A stretch of 64,000 nt of DNA. Source: Bacillus sp. FSL K6-3431. GTDB lineage: Bacteria; Bacillota; Bacilli; Bacillales; Bacillaceae_C. The translations under genes and the position numbers were made by a program. This document shows positions 1-8,535 of this stretch, in pieces (position 1 is the stretch's first letter; each line of letters starts with the position of its first letter). Below the pieces are notes generated by a model. That model made no database searches. It worked only from the letters and a program-made list of their open reading frames with translations, and was not told where the DNA came from. The stretch covers positions 4,030,001-4,094,000 of the forward strand of contig NZ_JBBOCT010000001.1 of assembly GCF_038002605.1 (NCBI RefSeq). The letters run 5' to 3'.

Positions 1-1038
1 GCTCCGTCAGCAGCAGCAAATGAACTTCCAGACATCATTCAGATGGACTTATCTTATTTTTCACAGTATGCACAGAATGATCAGTTGGCAGATTTAACTC
101 CATATGTTGGAAAAGAAATTGATACTTCGAATTATAATGAAAATGTTATTTCTGGCGGTATGCTAGATGATAAATTATATGGATTTAACGCAGGTGTCAA
201 TGTTGTTGGTTTCCATTACGATCCGGCTCTTCTTAAGAAAGCGGGAGTGGAGTCAATTAAAGAAGACTGGACATGGGATGATTATCAGGAAATCGCAAAA
301 AAAGCGAAAGATGCTGGCCTTTATATCGATACGGGCATGAAAGCCGACGTCTTCTTTAACTATTATTTACGGACGCTTGGAAAATCGCTTTATAGCAAGG
401 ACGGTACAACTCTCGGATATGATGATGACCAAATGTTTATTGATTTTTTCAACATGCATTCGAAGATGGTTGAAAAAGAATATACACCTACTCCAGACTA
501 TTTAGCACAGCTAAAAGGAATTGAAGATGACCCTGTTGTGACGGAGGATGCGATTGGAATATGGCAATGGTCTAACCAATTTGTCGGATTGCAGCAAGTC
601 GCAGACAGACCACTTGAAATGCACACGATGCCTGGGCCTGGAACAAAGGAAGGCTTGTATTTAAAACCAAGTATGTTCTGGTCAATGGCAAATAATTCGA
701 AGCATAAAGAAGAAGCGGCGAAACTGATTGACTTTCTTGTGAATGATATCGAAGCAAATAAGTTAACGCTTGGTGACCGTGGAATTCCAGGATCATCGGT
801 AGTAAAGGAAGAGTTAAAGCCACTTTTATCTCCTGAGCAAGTACAGGTCTTTGATTTTGTTGAAGCAGCTGAAGGAATCAGTTCTCCATTCGACGGTCCA
901 GATCCAGTTGGGGCAGGACAAGTGATTGAACTAATAGATAATTTGTCAGAACAAATGAATTATGGCCAATTAAAAGTGGAAGACGCAGCAAAAGAGTTTA
1001 GACAGCAAGCGGATGGCATTTTATCACAAAACAAATAA
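1..1038 (+). CDS. Carbohydrate ABC transporter substrate-binding protein (5' end outside window)
   Basis: The reading frame is open from the first base, so the N-terminus and any lipoprotein signal lie upstream; 345 codons are visible. The sequence reads as a family 1 extracellular solute-binding protein: it has PDIIQMD and LADLTPYV near the start, FNAGVNVVGFHYDP (typical of the hinge/ligand cleft region) and a Trp-rich middle segment (WTWDDY, WQWSNQF). It is followed by a hairpin and then two MalF/MalG-type permeases, so it delivers the ligand of this importer outside the membrane. The ATPase is not in the window; Bacillaceae often share one MsmX-type ATPase among such importers. The sugar cannot be told from sequence alone. 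Confidence 0.9.
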   Translation, partial: APSAAANELPDIIQMDLSYFSQYAQNDQLADLTPYVGKEIDTSNYNENVISGGMLDDKLYGFNAGVNVVGFHYDPALLKKAGVESIKEDWTWDDYQEIAKKAKDAGLYIDTGMKADVFFNYYLRTLGKSLYSKDGTTLGYDDDQMFIDFFNMHSKMVEKEYTPTPDYLAQLKGIEDDPVVTEDAIGIWQWSNQFVGLQQVADRPLEMHTMPGPGTKEGLYLKPSMFWSMANNSKHKEEAAKLIDFLVNDIEANKLTLGDRGIPGSSVVKEELKPLLSPEQVQVFDFVEAAEGISSPFDGPDPVGAGQVIELIDNLSEQMNYGQLKVEDAAKEFRQQADGILSQNK

Positions 1039-1055
1039 TGAGGTAGCAAAATATA

Positions 1056-1098
1056 CAAGGCTCCTCCCGACACAATACGGCGGAGGAGCCTTGTTTTA
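1056..1098 (+). terminator. Hairpin between binding protein and permease genes
   Basis: CAAGGCTCCTCCG is followed after about 10 nt by CGGAGGAGCCTTG and then TTTTA. The T-run is short. It probably lowers downstream transcription or stabilises the upstream binding-protein mRNA rather than fully ending the operon. That is a common arrangement when the binding protein is needed in excess over the permeases (inference). Confidence 0.75.
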
Positions 1099-1135
1099 CA
1101 ACTAATAGCACTGCTTCTAAGAAAGGAGATGCAAC

Positions 1136-2035
1136 ATGAATACACGAGCATTCAAGCAAAATCTAAGAGGTTACTTATTTATTAGTCCGTTTGTCATTGG
1201 ATTTCTTGCTTTTACCCTCATACCTATTTTAACTTCGCTATATTTTTCTTTTACTAAATATAATTTGCTTTCACCACCGACTTGGATCGGTTTAGACAAT
1301 TTTAAAAAAATGTTCTCAGATGATCCGAGATACTGGAAGTCATTAAAGGTAACCCTCATTTATGTTTTCGGAGGGGTTCCACTTAGACTCGCGTTTGCAC
1401 TTTTAATCGCGATGATTTTGAATACCGCATCAAGAGCCGTGGGATTGTATCGAACATTATTCTATTTACCTTCATTAATTGGGGGAAGTGTAGCAGTAGC
1501 AATCATGTGGAGAAATATTTTCGGCGATACCGGACTCGTGAATGTAGCACTCACACTTATCGGTCTACCAGGAGTCCGTTGGTTCGGTGATCCCTTCGCT
1601 GCACTATGGATGCTCATCTTTTTATCTGTATGGCAATTTGGATCATCCATGCTGATATTCCTTGCAGGATTGAAAGGAATTCCGTCGACATACTTTGAAG
1701 CGGCAAGCGTAGATGGTGCAAGCTTTTGGCAAAAGTTCACTAAAATCACATTACCGATGCTGAGTCCTGTGATATTATTCAACACGATCATGCAAACCAT
1801 TGCTGCCTTTATGACATTTGTACCTGCGTTTATCATTTCCAAAGGTACGGGTGGTCCGCTTGATGGTACTTTGCTTTATTCACTTTATCTCTTTAAACAA
1901 GGATTTGAGTTCTTCAATATGGGATATGCATCGGCAATGGCTTGGGTTATGTTACTCATCGTTGGTGTATTAACAGCTGTTGTATTCTTGACCTCGAAGT
2001 TCTGGGTCCATTACGAGTCGGAAGGTGGGAGCTAA
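1136..2035 (+). CDS. Sugar ABC transporter permease, MalF/UgpA type
   Basis: A 299-residue integral membrane protein with about six hydrophobic segments; the first spans roughly residues 13-35. The EAA loop that contacts the ATPase is visible as YFEAASVDGASFWQKF followed by ITLP at about residues 185-208. It lies between the binding protein and a second permease whose gene starts 3 nt after this stop, so the two permeases are probably translated together and form the channel heterodimer. The start is chosen by the AAAGGAG site 7-8 nt upstream of ATG. Confidence 0.93.
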   Translation: MNTRAFKQNLRGYLFISPFVIGFLAFTLIPILTSLYFSFTKYNLLSPPTWIGLDNFKKMFSDDPRYWKSLKVTLIYVFGGVPLRLAFALLIAMILNTASRAVGLYRTLFYLPSLIGGSVAVAIMWRNIFGDTGLVNVALTLIGLPGVRWFGDPFAALWMLIFLSVWQFGSSMLIFLAGLKGIPSTYFEAASVDGASFWQKFTKITLPMLSPVILFNTIMQTIAAFMTFVPAFIISKGTGGPLDGTLLYSLYLFKQGFEFFNMGYASAMAWVMLLIVGVLTAVVFLTSKFWVHYESEGGS

Positions 2036-2038
2036 CAG

Positions 2039-2932
2039 ATGGGGACAAAAACGGTTAAATCAGTCCATGCTGTACAATCTAAAGGGTCACCCAAAGCAGG
2101 AAAAACGGCCAAATGGTGGATTTATCATCTGTTAGTTGGAGCATTTGCTGTACTCATGCTTTATCCTGTCATATGGCTTATTATGAGTTCTTTTAAACCT
2201 AGCGCTTCCATCTTTATAACAGCGAAATCCCTCATTCCTGAAACATGGATATGGGATAATTATGTAAAGGGTTGGGAGGGAATTGGTGGAATTGGTTTTA
2301 ATATATTTATTAAAAATACAGCGATTCTAGTTGCACTGACAATGATCGGACAAGTGATTTCCTCTGCCTTAATCGCCTTTGGATTTGCTCGGTTACAATT
2401 TGCTGGCAGAGGGTTTTGGTTTGCGTTAATGATGGTTACATTAATGCTTCCATATGAGGTTGTAATGATTCCACAATATATTATTTTTGCGAAGCTCGAT
2501 TGGTTAAATTCTATAAAACCACTCGTCATTCCAGCATATTTTGGACATCCGTTTTTCATATTCTTGCTTGTGCAGTTTATTCGAACCATTCCGAGAGAAT
2601 TGGATGAAGCAGCAACGATCGATGGATGTGGGACATTTAAAATATTTTATAAAATCATCTTACCGTTAATTACGCCTGCAATGGCAACCGCTGCAATTTT
2701 CTCATTTTATTGGACGTGGGATGCGCTACTTGGACCTGTCCTATATTTAAATAGCCCAAGTAAATATACAGTTTCCATGGCACTGAATATGTTCCTGAGT
2801 AATGAAACAGTTTCTAACTGGGGAGCAATGTTTGCAATGTCTGTCGTCTCTCTTATCCCTGTATTTATCATTTTCTTCATGTTCCAGCGCTATGTCGTGG
2901 AAGGGATTAGTACGAGCGGACTAAAAGGATAA
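2039..2932 (+). CDS. Sugar ABC transporter permease, MalG/UgpE type
   Basis: A 297-residue membrane protein, the second half of the permease pair. A short basic N-terminus precedes a first transmembrane segment at about residues 28-50. The EAA motif reads [13 protein letters not shown] followed by [10 protein letters not shown] near residues 195-215, as is standard for MalG-like permeases. It starts 3 nt after the preceding permease stop, with GGTGGGAG at the end of that gene as ribosome site. No terminator follows directly, but there is a 320-base gap before the next gene. Confidence 0.93.
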   Translation: MGTKTVKSVHAVQSKGSPKAGKTAKWWIYHLLVGAFAVLMLYPVIWLIMSSFKPSASIFITAKSLIPETWIWDNYVKGWEGIGGIGFNIFIKNTAILVALTMIGQVISSALIAFGFARLQFAGRGFWFALMMVTLMLPYEVVMIPQYIIFAKLDWLNSIKPLVIPAYFGHPFFIFLLVQFIRTIPRELDEAATIDGCGTFKIFYKIILPLITPAMATAAIFSFYWTWDALLGPVLYLNSPSKYTVSMALNMFLSNETVSNWGAMFAMSVVSLIPVFIIFFMFQRYVVEGISTSGLKG

Positions 2933-3253
2933 TAATAGACTCTCGGAATTTCGAGGCGTAAATCTGCCGAATTTCGAAAAAACTACTGGGAATTAAATTT
3001 TATTGAATATTTGGTATTCGTTTTCAAATTTTTACCTTTCTAAACGTATGAAACGTTCTGCTATATTTGGCTGTAGAGCAAGGGTTCTCGCAAATGTTTT
3101 CGACAGAAATAGCAACAATATTTCTTTTCTTTGTACAAAAACAAACTAAGCCTTTCGCGGAAATAGTATGAAAAAATGGCACAAGAAAATCTTGTACCAT
3201 CCGGCTTGGTGAATGCCAAGTGTCTATTAATTATTAAAGGAGGCTGAACGAAT
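2933..3253. other. Intergenic stretch, 321 bases
   Basis: No convincing gene. It contains two small hairpins: GGCACAAGA/TCTTGTACC at 3177-3201 and CTTGG/CCAAG at about 3204-3220. At 2941-2980 are short A/T-rich pieces resembling (reversed) the sequence near 6193-6210, CTCGGAATTT, which may be remnants of a dispersed repeat. An AAAGGAGG ribosome site at the right end belongs to the following gene. No clear promoter was found. Confidence 0.5.
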
Positions 3254-3862
3254 ATGGAAACGACATCTGGGTTGATGGGAGGTTTATATCGAGCATGTGA
3301 TTGGATTATGAAGCTTGCGATATTAAATTTGCTGTGGATTTCATTTTCATTGCTCGGCCTCGTCTTATTCGGCATATTTCCGGCGACAGCTGCGATGTTT
3401 GCAGTTGTTCGGAAATGGGCTATGGGCGAGATGGATGTTTCAATTTTTAAGACGTTTTGGCAATCATATAAAAAGGAATTTTTGAAAAGTAATCAATTAG
3501 GGTTCATTATCACTCTTTGTAGCATTATACTGTATATCGATTTTCACTTTCTACAAATTACAACAAACAGTGTAATAAAAATGCTCTTTATTCCATTTTG
3601 GATCGTTGTGCTAATTTTTATTTGCACACTATTCTACGTATTCCCGATGTTTGTCCACTATAACATCAAGATACGCGATGTATTGAAAAATTCATTTTTC
3701 GTGATGATTATGAATCCTGTTCGCACGTTAATCATGCTAGCAAGTAGTGGTGGGTTGCTATTTCTTCTTACATTCGCTCCTCCATTAATGATGGTTTGTA
3801 GTGGTAATGTAATTGCACTCGCTATTATGAAACCTGCTTATAATGCATTCCAGAAAATTTAA
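3254..3862 (+). CDS. YesL-like DUF624 membrane protein
   Basis: A 202-residue protein with about five hydrophobic segments (roughly residues 15-45, 75-95, 105-130, 145-170 and 175-195). Length and composition fit the DUF624/YesL family, whose members are repeatedly encoded next to carbohydrate ABC importers and are of unknown biochemical function. The short motifs LLWISFSLLGLVLFGIFPAT and AMFAVVRKW near the N-terminus are typical of that family. It starts at ATG after AAAGGAGG. Its place after the sugar importer and before another binding protein supports the assignment. Confidence 0.8.
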   Translation: METTSGLMGGLYRACDWIMKLAILNLLWISFSLLGLVLFGIFPATAAMFAVVRKWAMGEMDVSIFKTFWQSYKKEFLKSNQLGFIITLCSIILYIDFHFLQITTNSVIKMLFIPFWIVVLIFICTLFYVFPMFVHYNIKIRDVLKNSFFVMIMNPVRTLIMLASSGGLLFLLTFAPPLMMVCSGNVIALAIMKPAYNAFQKI

Positions 3863-4006
3863 AGCATACCATTTAACTACAAGTACAAAATATCCTTTGG
3901 AAAAGTAATGTATTGGAATTTTTTTGTTATCGATTTTCACAATGTTGTTCTTTTAAAGAATGTAAATTAGGAGTGTTCTAATCAATATTGTCACGAGGGG
4001 GATATA

Positions 4007-5530
4007 ATGAAAATTTCAAACCGCGTTCTATGGCAGCTTAGCATTATAGTATTGATGTTGGTGCTCCTTACAGCATGCAATAAGGAGAATCATGTAGATG
4101 GAAAAACCGCTACATCCGGGGAATCTGGTGAATCGAAAAAGACAACGGAGATTTCGCTCATGTTTAATCTTCATGTGCCCGAAGTTCCAGATAAGAAACT
4201 ACAAACATTGTTAGAGGAGAAGACAAATACCAAACTGGATATCCAGTGGATACCTGATAATGTATACGAAGAAAGATTGAATGCTGCTATTGCAACGGGA
4301 AGCTTACCAGATGTCTTTTTAATAAAACAAGTCACTTTTGAGCAACAAAAAGACGCGATTCGTGATGGACAATATTGGGAACTGGGTCCCTATCTTAATG
4401 AATTTGCAAACCTAAGTAAACTAAAGTCGGAAATTTTAGATAACACATTAGTAGATGGTAAAATTTATTCATTATATGCTGGTAGACCCCTATCAAGACA
4501 AGGTCTGATTTATAGAAAAGATTGGGCAGATAAACTTGGACTTTCCGCACCTACAAATACGGATGAGCTGTATGAAATGATGCGTGCTTTTACGGTAGAT
4601 GATCCGGATGGAAATGGTAAAGATGATACGATTGGAATAACAGATCGTGGAATTTTAGGGACGTTTAGCAATTTTGCTACATGGCTTGGTTCGCCAAACT
4701 TATGGGGAGAAAAAGATGGTGAATTGTTGCCAGAATTTATGTTTCCTGAATATAAAGATGGAATGAACTATTTTAAAAAATTATTTGATAATGGCTATAT
4801 TAACAAGGATGCTCCGGTTACAAGTAAAACGGATCAACAAGCGATGATTAAAAATGGGACAGCCGGTGTGTATGTTGGGACGATGGGTGACGTAATCACA
4901 ATGTATGAAGATGCAAAAACGATAAATCCTGAGATAGAATTTGATGTTCATAATTATATTGAAGGTCCAAATGGAGAATATCGAACACGTTCTATTCCGG
5001 GCTATGGAAGTTTAGTCATGTTCCCGAAAGCAGCAGTGAAAACAGAAGAACAATTAAAAGATATTCTTGGATTCTTTGATTATTTAATGACTCCAGAAGG
5101 AGCGAATTTGTTAATCTGGGGGACTGAGGGTGAGCATTACGAAGTGATTGACGGTAAAGCCTCTATTATACAAGATAATCTGACAGCTTATGATCGCGAA
5201 GTCAGACCGTACACGCCATTTGAAATTGGTGAGCCAGAGACGAATGGAAGATACGACGGATATTTTGAATATGAACCAAGAGCAAAGGCAGATGAAATGT
5301 ATAAAGATAATGATAATTATTTAGTGAAAGACCCGACGGTACCACTGGAATCAGAAACGTTTACACTTAATTCAGAACGACTAGGACAAATCATTGAGGA
5401 TGCAACATATAAATATCTCCTTGGTCAAATAGATGAAGCAGGATTTGATGCAGCAGTGGAGAAGTGGAAAAAACAAGGAGGCGATAAAGTAATCGCAGAA
5501 TTTAACGAATCATATAAAGCTTTGGAGTAA
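4007..5530 (+). CDS. Extracellular solute-binding lipoprotein, LplA/YtcQ-like
   Basis: A 507-residue binding protein with a lipoprotein signal peptide: basic N-terminus, hydrophobic core, and lipobox LLTAC with the lipidated Cys at residue 24. It is the long form of the family 1 solute-binding proteins used for oligosaccharide uptake (B. subtilis LplA/YtcQ type), including a Ca-loop-like DDPDGNGKDD segment near residues 197-207. It has no permease genes of its own beside it and is followed by a strong terminator, so it either serves the upstream permeases or those of another locus. The ligand is unknown. Confidence 0.87.
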   Translation: MKISNRVLWQLSIIVLMLVLLTACNKENHVDGKTATSGESGESKKTTEISLMFNLHVPEVPDKKLQTLLEEKTNTKLDIQWIPDNVYEERLNAAIATGSLPDVFLIKQVTFEQQKDAIRDGQYWELGPYLNEFANLSKLKSEILDNTLVDGKIYSLYAGRPLSRQGLIYRKDWADKLGLSAPTNTDELYEMMRAFTVDDPDGNGKDDTIGITDRGILGTFSNFATWLGSPNLWGEKDGELLPEFMFPEYKDGMNYFKKLFDNGYINKDAPVTSKTDQQAMIKNGTAGVYVGTMGDVITMYEDAKTINPEIEFDVHNYIEGPNGEYRTRSIPGYGSLVMFPKAAVKTEEQLKDILGFFDYLMTPEGANLLIWGTEGEHYEVIDGKASIIQDNLTAYDREVRPYTPFEIGEPETNGRYDGYFEYEPRAKADEMYKDNDNYLVKDPTVPLESETFTLNSERLGQIIEDATYKYLLGQIDEAGFDAAVEKWKKQGGDKVIAEFNESYKALE

Positions 5531-5550
5531 ATGATTTTGAAAAATTTATA

Positions 5551-5594
5551 AAAAACCAAGGATTTTCTCGTAAATAGAAAATCCTTGGTTTTTA
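5551..5594 (+). terminator. Intrinsic terminator after the LplA-like gene
   Basis: AAAAACCAAGGATTTTCT and AGAAAATCCTTGGTTTTT form a long perfect stem with a short loop. A-run and T-run flank it, so it can end transcription in either direction; on the minus strand it could also stop the glyoxalase-fold gene. Confidence 0.9.
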
Positions 5595-5678
5595 TTGCAG
5601 ATTAACGGGCAGTAAAACCTCCATTGCGTGGATTTTCACTTTATGTTGCGGCGTTTAATATACATCTAATCCTAGTTT

Positions 5679-6056
5679 CTATGATGAAATCTCACTCATT
5701 AAAGCATGTATATTGTCTTCTGTATCTTTAAAAAATGCCATCCAAGTTTCGGTTTGCCCCATTTTTGCTACGCGATGAGGTTCATTGATAAAAGAGACAT
5801 CTTTATTTACAAAGTGTTCGAATGTTTCTTTTATATTTTCCATTTGAAAATATATGACAGAACTTGCATGGGCGAAATCCTCTTTTTCAGGCAGGCTGAG
5901 AAGCAAACGAACACCATTACATTCAAAGAATGCCATATTATCATTGTTAAATAGAAGTGGCAGATCTAAAATATCTTTATAAAACACGATTGCTCTCTCT
6001 AAATCCTTTACAGGTATCCCTATTTGCCCGATTTTTTGTATTGGTTGGTTTCTCAA
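5679..6056 (-). CDS. VOC/glyoxalase-fold protein
   Basis: A 125-residue single-unit vicinal-oxygen-chelate protein. The N-terminus reads QIGIPVKDLERAIVFYKDIL, followed by LPLLF, and the second beta-alpha half has the FEHFVNKDV and AFFKDTEDN segments, all typical of glyoxalase/bleomycin-resistance-like proteins. Such proteins bind a metal and act as small dioxygenases, isomerases or binding proteins; the substrate cannot be predicted. The start is TTG at 6056, chosen because AAAGGGG lies 8 nt upstream and no ATG fits. It is a single gene, convergent with the upstream importer genes. Confidence 0.82.
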   Translation of the reverse strand: MRNQPIQKIGQIGIPVKDLERAIVFYKDILDLPLLFNNDNMAFFECNGVRLLLSLPEKEDFAHASSVIYFQMENIKETFEHFVNKDVSFINEPHRVAKMGQTETWMAFFKDTEDNIHALMSEISS

Positions 6057-6539
6057 TATAAACGCCCCTTTATAGTTAAATTCCTTCTATATATCATTCG
6101 TGCAAAAGTTAAATTCCCCTTTAAAACTTTTCAAGAGAAAATGAACATGACATGAACTGTACAATTTAAATTGGTGTGCATAATAAAGAATATTCGACAA
6201 ATTCCGAGGCGTGCCTGGCACCGATTGGTTAGGAAAAGTGATCATGAGGTCGGATTATAGAGTAAATATAGTTAAATATATAGATAACTTGATGAGAGGA
6301 ATTTTTATGAAGGCATATGCGCTTATATGTTTGAACTTTCAATTTGTATTGATTGCAATATAACCGTAACATTAATAAGTAGCTAATTTGCACTTCTAAA
6401 TCCTTTCGTTACTCCTCTTCCTTTTTCCCTGAATACGATGTTAATTATTCGTTACATTTTTTTCTAGGAGGATCGCTTGCTGTTTGTAATACATATGTAT
6501 GTTAAATAAAAAATGATAAAAAAGGAGTTTTAACTTTTT
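6057..6539. other. Intergenic stretch, 483 bases
   Basis: This gap separates the divergent VOC gene and the glycine betaine importer. It holds GTGCCTGGCACC at 6211-6222, a palindromic core seen in many Bacillaceae intergenic repeats, preceded by CGACAAATTCCGAGGC. A 39-codon open frame (6245-6363) has no good ribosome site and is not called. The importer promoter should be near 6470-6520, but no convincing -35/-10 pair stands out. AAAAAAGGAG at about 6520-6529 is the ribosome site of the next gene. Confidence 0.45.
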
Positions 6540-7541
6540 ATGCGTAAAATTATGGTTGTACTCTCCATTTGTATGCTTGTCTTATTAAGTGCATGTAGTG
6601 GAGGGGTAAGTAAAGACAGTATTAAGGTAATAAAGTTTGCTGATGCTGGTTGGGATAGTATTCGTTTTCATAATAGTGTTGCACAGCTCATTGTTGAGGA
6701 AGGATATGGGTACGATACTGAAGTGACAAGTGGAACGACTGCGGCTACCATCCAAGCATTGCAACAGGGAGATATTAACGTTTATATGGAGGCATGGACT
6801 GACAATATTAAAGATATATATGAAAAAGCGATCGAGAGCGGAGATATTATTAAAGTCTCAACAAACTTCGATGACAATGCACAAGGATTATATGTCCCAA
6901 CATACGTCATAGAAGGAGATGCTTCTAAGGGAATTGAACCAATTGCACCTGATTTAAAGACAGTAGAGGACTTAGCGAAATATCCGGAAATTTTTGAAGA
7001 CCCAGAGGATTCTACTAAAGGAAGAATCATTGGAGCACCTTCAAGTTGGGCTGTAAGTGAGCAATTAGATGAGAAGCTAAAAACATACGGGTTAGATGAG
7101 CAATACAATTACTTAGCACCAGGATCTGACTCAGCAATCGTTGCTTCTTTAGCAGGCGCGATCAAAAAGGGTGAGCCGTGGGTTGGCTATTATTGGTCAC
7201 CGACTTGGGTAACAGCAAGCTTTGATTTAACACTTCTGGAAGACAATCCGTATGAAGAGGAAGTATGGGAGGAAAATCGAGGCACAGCATTTCCACCAAA
7301 TGATGTGGTTGTAGCTGTTCATAAGGATTTGCCTGATCAAGCCGAAGATGTGGTGGAGTTTTTAAAAAAGTATGAAACAAGTAATGAGCTAACAGAAAGC
7401 GCACTAGATTATATGGAGGAAAAAGAAGTAGAAGCGGATGCTGCTGCTATCTGGTGGATGAAAGAATATGAAGATGTATGGACAAAATGGGTGTCAGATG
7501 AGGTTGCTGAAAAAGTATTATCAGCAATAAAAGAAAAATAA
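6540..7541 (+). CDS. Glycine betaine/proline-type ABC substrate-binding lipoprotein
   Basis: A 333-residue binding protein with lipobox LLSAC (Cys at residue 19). It matches the OpuAC/ProX-like family: IKFADAGWDSIRFHN, then a block of TSGTTAATIQALQQGDI and MEAWTDN. The last carries the Trp typical of the aromatic pocket that holds trimethylammonium groups. A second Trp-rich segment, YYWSPTWVTASFD, fits the other half of the pocket. It is the first gene of a three-gene importer; in B. subtilis opuA the binding protein is last. The role is probably uptake of a compatible solute or choline-like compound during osmotic stress. Confidence 0.88.
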   Translation: MRKIMVVLSICMLVLLSACSGGVSKDSIKVIKFADAGWDSIRFHNSVAQLIVEEGYGYDTEVTSGTTAATIQALQQGDINVYMEAWTDNIKDIYEKAIESGDIIKVSTNFDDNAQGLYVPTYVIEGDASKGIEPIAPDLKTVEDLAKYPEIFEDPEDSTKGRIIGAPSSWAVSEQLDEKLKTYGLDEQYNYLAPGSDSAIVASLAGAIKKGEPWVGYYWSPTWVTASFDLTLLEDNPYEEEVWEENRGTAFPPNDVVVAVHKDLPDQAEDVVEFLKKYETSNELTESALDYMEEKEVEADAAAIWWMKEYEDVWTKWVSDEVAEKVLSAIKEK

Positions 7542-7633
7542 TATAGGGGAGGGAGATAGCTGTAGATGAATTATGCTGCGGCTACTCCCATATTTGTAGC
7601 AAGACCCAAAACATAGACTAAAATAGTTTATTA

Positions 7634-7677
7634 GAGAGGTGAGGAAACGGCTGTTTTCTAACAGTCGATAATGTATG
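7634..7677 (+). promoter_or_regulatory. Ribosome site separated from the permease ATG by a hairpin
   Basis: The only good Shine-Dalgarno sequence, AGGTGAGG (7637-7644), lies 30 nt before the ATG at 7675. Between them is an 8-bp hairpin, CGGCTGTT-TTCT-AACAGTCG (7648-7667). With the stem folded out, 3 plus 7 nt remain, an ideal spacing. An in-frame TAA at 7669-7671 excludes an upstream start. This suggests folding-dependent translation of the permease (inference). Confidence 0.55.
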
Positions 7678-8535
7678 AATGAATTTCCCGATATACGCAT
7701 ACCGATTGGTACCGGCGTGGAAAAGTTTATTGATTTCTTAGCGGAAAATTTCTCCGCATTTTTCGATTTTGTATTTGTGATTGCTTCAGGTTCCATAAAG
7801 GGGCTTGAATCTATTTTACTATTTATTCCATGGTGGATCTTTATCATTATTATATTTTTATTAGGCTGGTATTTTACAAGCTTATATGGGGGTTTGTTAT
7901 TTTCAGCTTTCATATTTTTAATAGGAACGTTCAATTTATGGTCCGAAACGATGACGACAATCTCCGTTGTCTTAATCTCAGTTATTCTAGCACTTTTGAT
8001 AGGCATACCGTTGGGGATATTAATGACTTTTAATAAAACCTTCTCTAGCACGATGCGACCTGTGTTAGATGCGATGCAAACGATGCCTACCTTCGTTTAT
8101 CTAATCCCTGTTATTTTCTTTTTCCCTTTAGGAAATGTTCCGGCAGTGATTGCTACGATCATTTATGCTCTGCCACCGGTCAGTAGGCTGACAGAGCTTG
8201 GGATTCGTAATGTCGATCAAGAGGTTGTTGAATCTGCCCAATCATTTGGTTCTTCAAGAATGCAAATGTTAATGAAGGTACAGCTTCCTCAAGCATTGCC
8301 GACGATTATGGCTGGAATTAATCAAACAACGATGATGGCACTGGCAATGGCGGTCGTTGGGTCAATGGTTGGTGCACAAGGACTCGGCGAGCGAGTTTTA
8401 TATGCGATAAATCGGATAGATATATCACTAGGTTTTGAAGCAGGAGTTAGTATCGTTTTTCTAGCAATTATTATCGATCGGATTACAGGCGGAATTGCTG
8501 AGCGTCTTCAGAAACATAGGAGGAATGTCTCATGA
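7675..8535 (+). CDS. Glycine betaine/proline ABC transporter permease
   Basis: A 286-residue permease resembling OpuAB/ProW. It has a cytoplasmic or re-entrant N-terminus, then about six or seven transmembrane segments, with the family-typical TMRPVLDAMQTMPTFVYLIP followed by VIFFFPLGNVPAV at about residues 124-156, and the EAA-like loop EVVESAQSFGSSRMQMLMKV followed by QLPQALP. It overlaps the ATPase gene by 4 bases. The start is ATG at 7675 because an in-frame stop lies just upstream. Together with its neighbours it forms an importer for quaternary ammonium osmolytes. Confidence 0.92.
   Translation: MNEFPDIRIPIGTGVEKFIDFLAENFSAFFDFVFVIASGSIKGLESILLFIPWWIFIIIIFLLGWYFTSLYGGLLFSAFIFLIGTFNLWSETMTTISVVLISVILALLIGIPLGILMTFNKTFSSTMRPVLDAMQTMPTFVYLIPVIFFFPLGNVPAVIATIIYALPPVSRLTELGIRNVDQEVVESAQSFGSSRMQMLMKVQLPQALPTIMAGINQTTMMALAMAVVGSMVGAQGLGERVLYAINRIDISLGFEAGVSIVFLAIIIDRITGGIAERLQKHRRNVS

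Noticed and set aside
1462..1842. 126-codon minus-strand frame within the sugar permease
   Set aside because: Antisense to a clear MalF-type permease; composition reflects the complementary strand only.
6245..6363. 39-codon ORF in the gap before the betaine importer
   Set aside because: No ribosome site and no similarity seen; probably chance.
7521..8051. 176-codon frame on the minus strand over the betaine permease
   Set aside because: It is a shadow of a well-supported permease gene, with no ribosome site or family resemblance.
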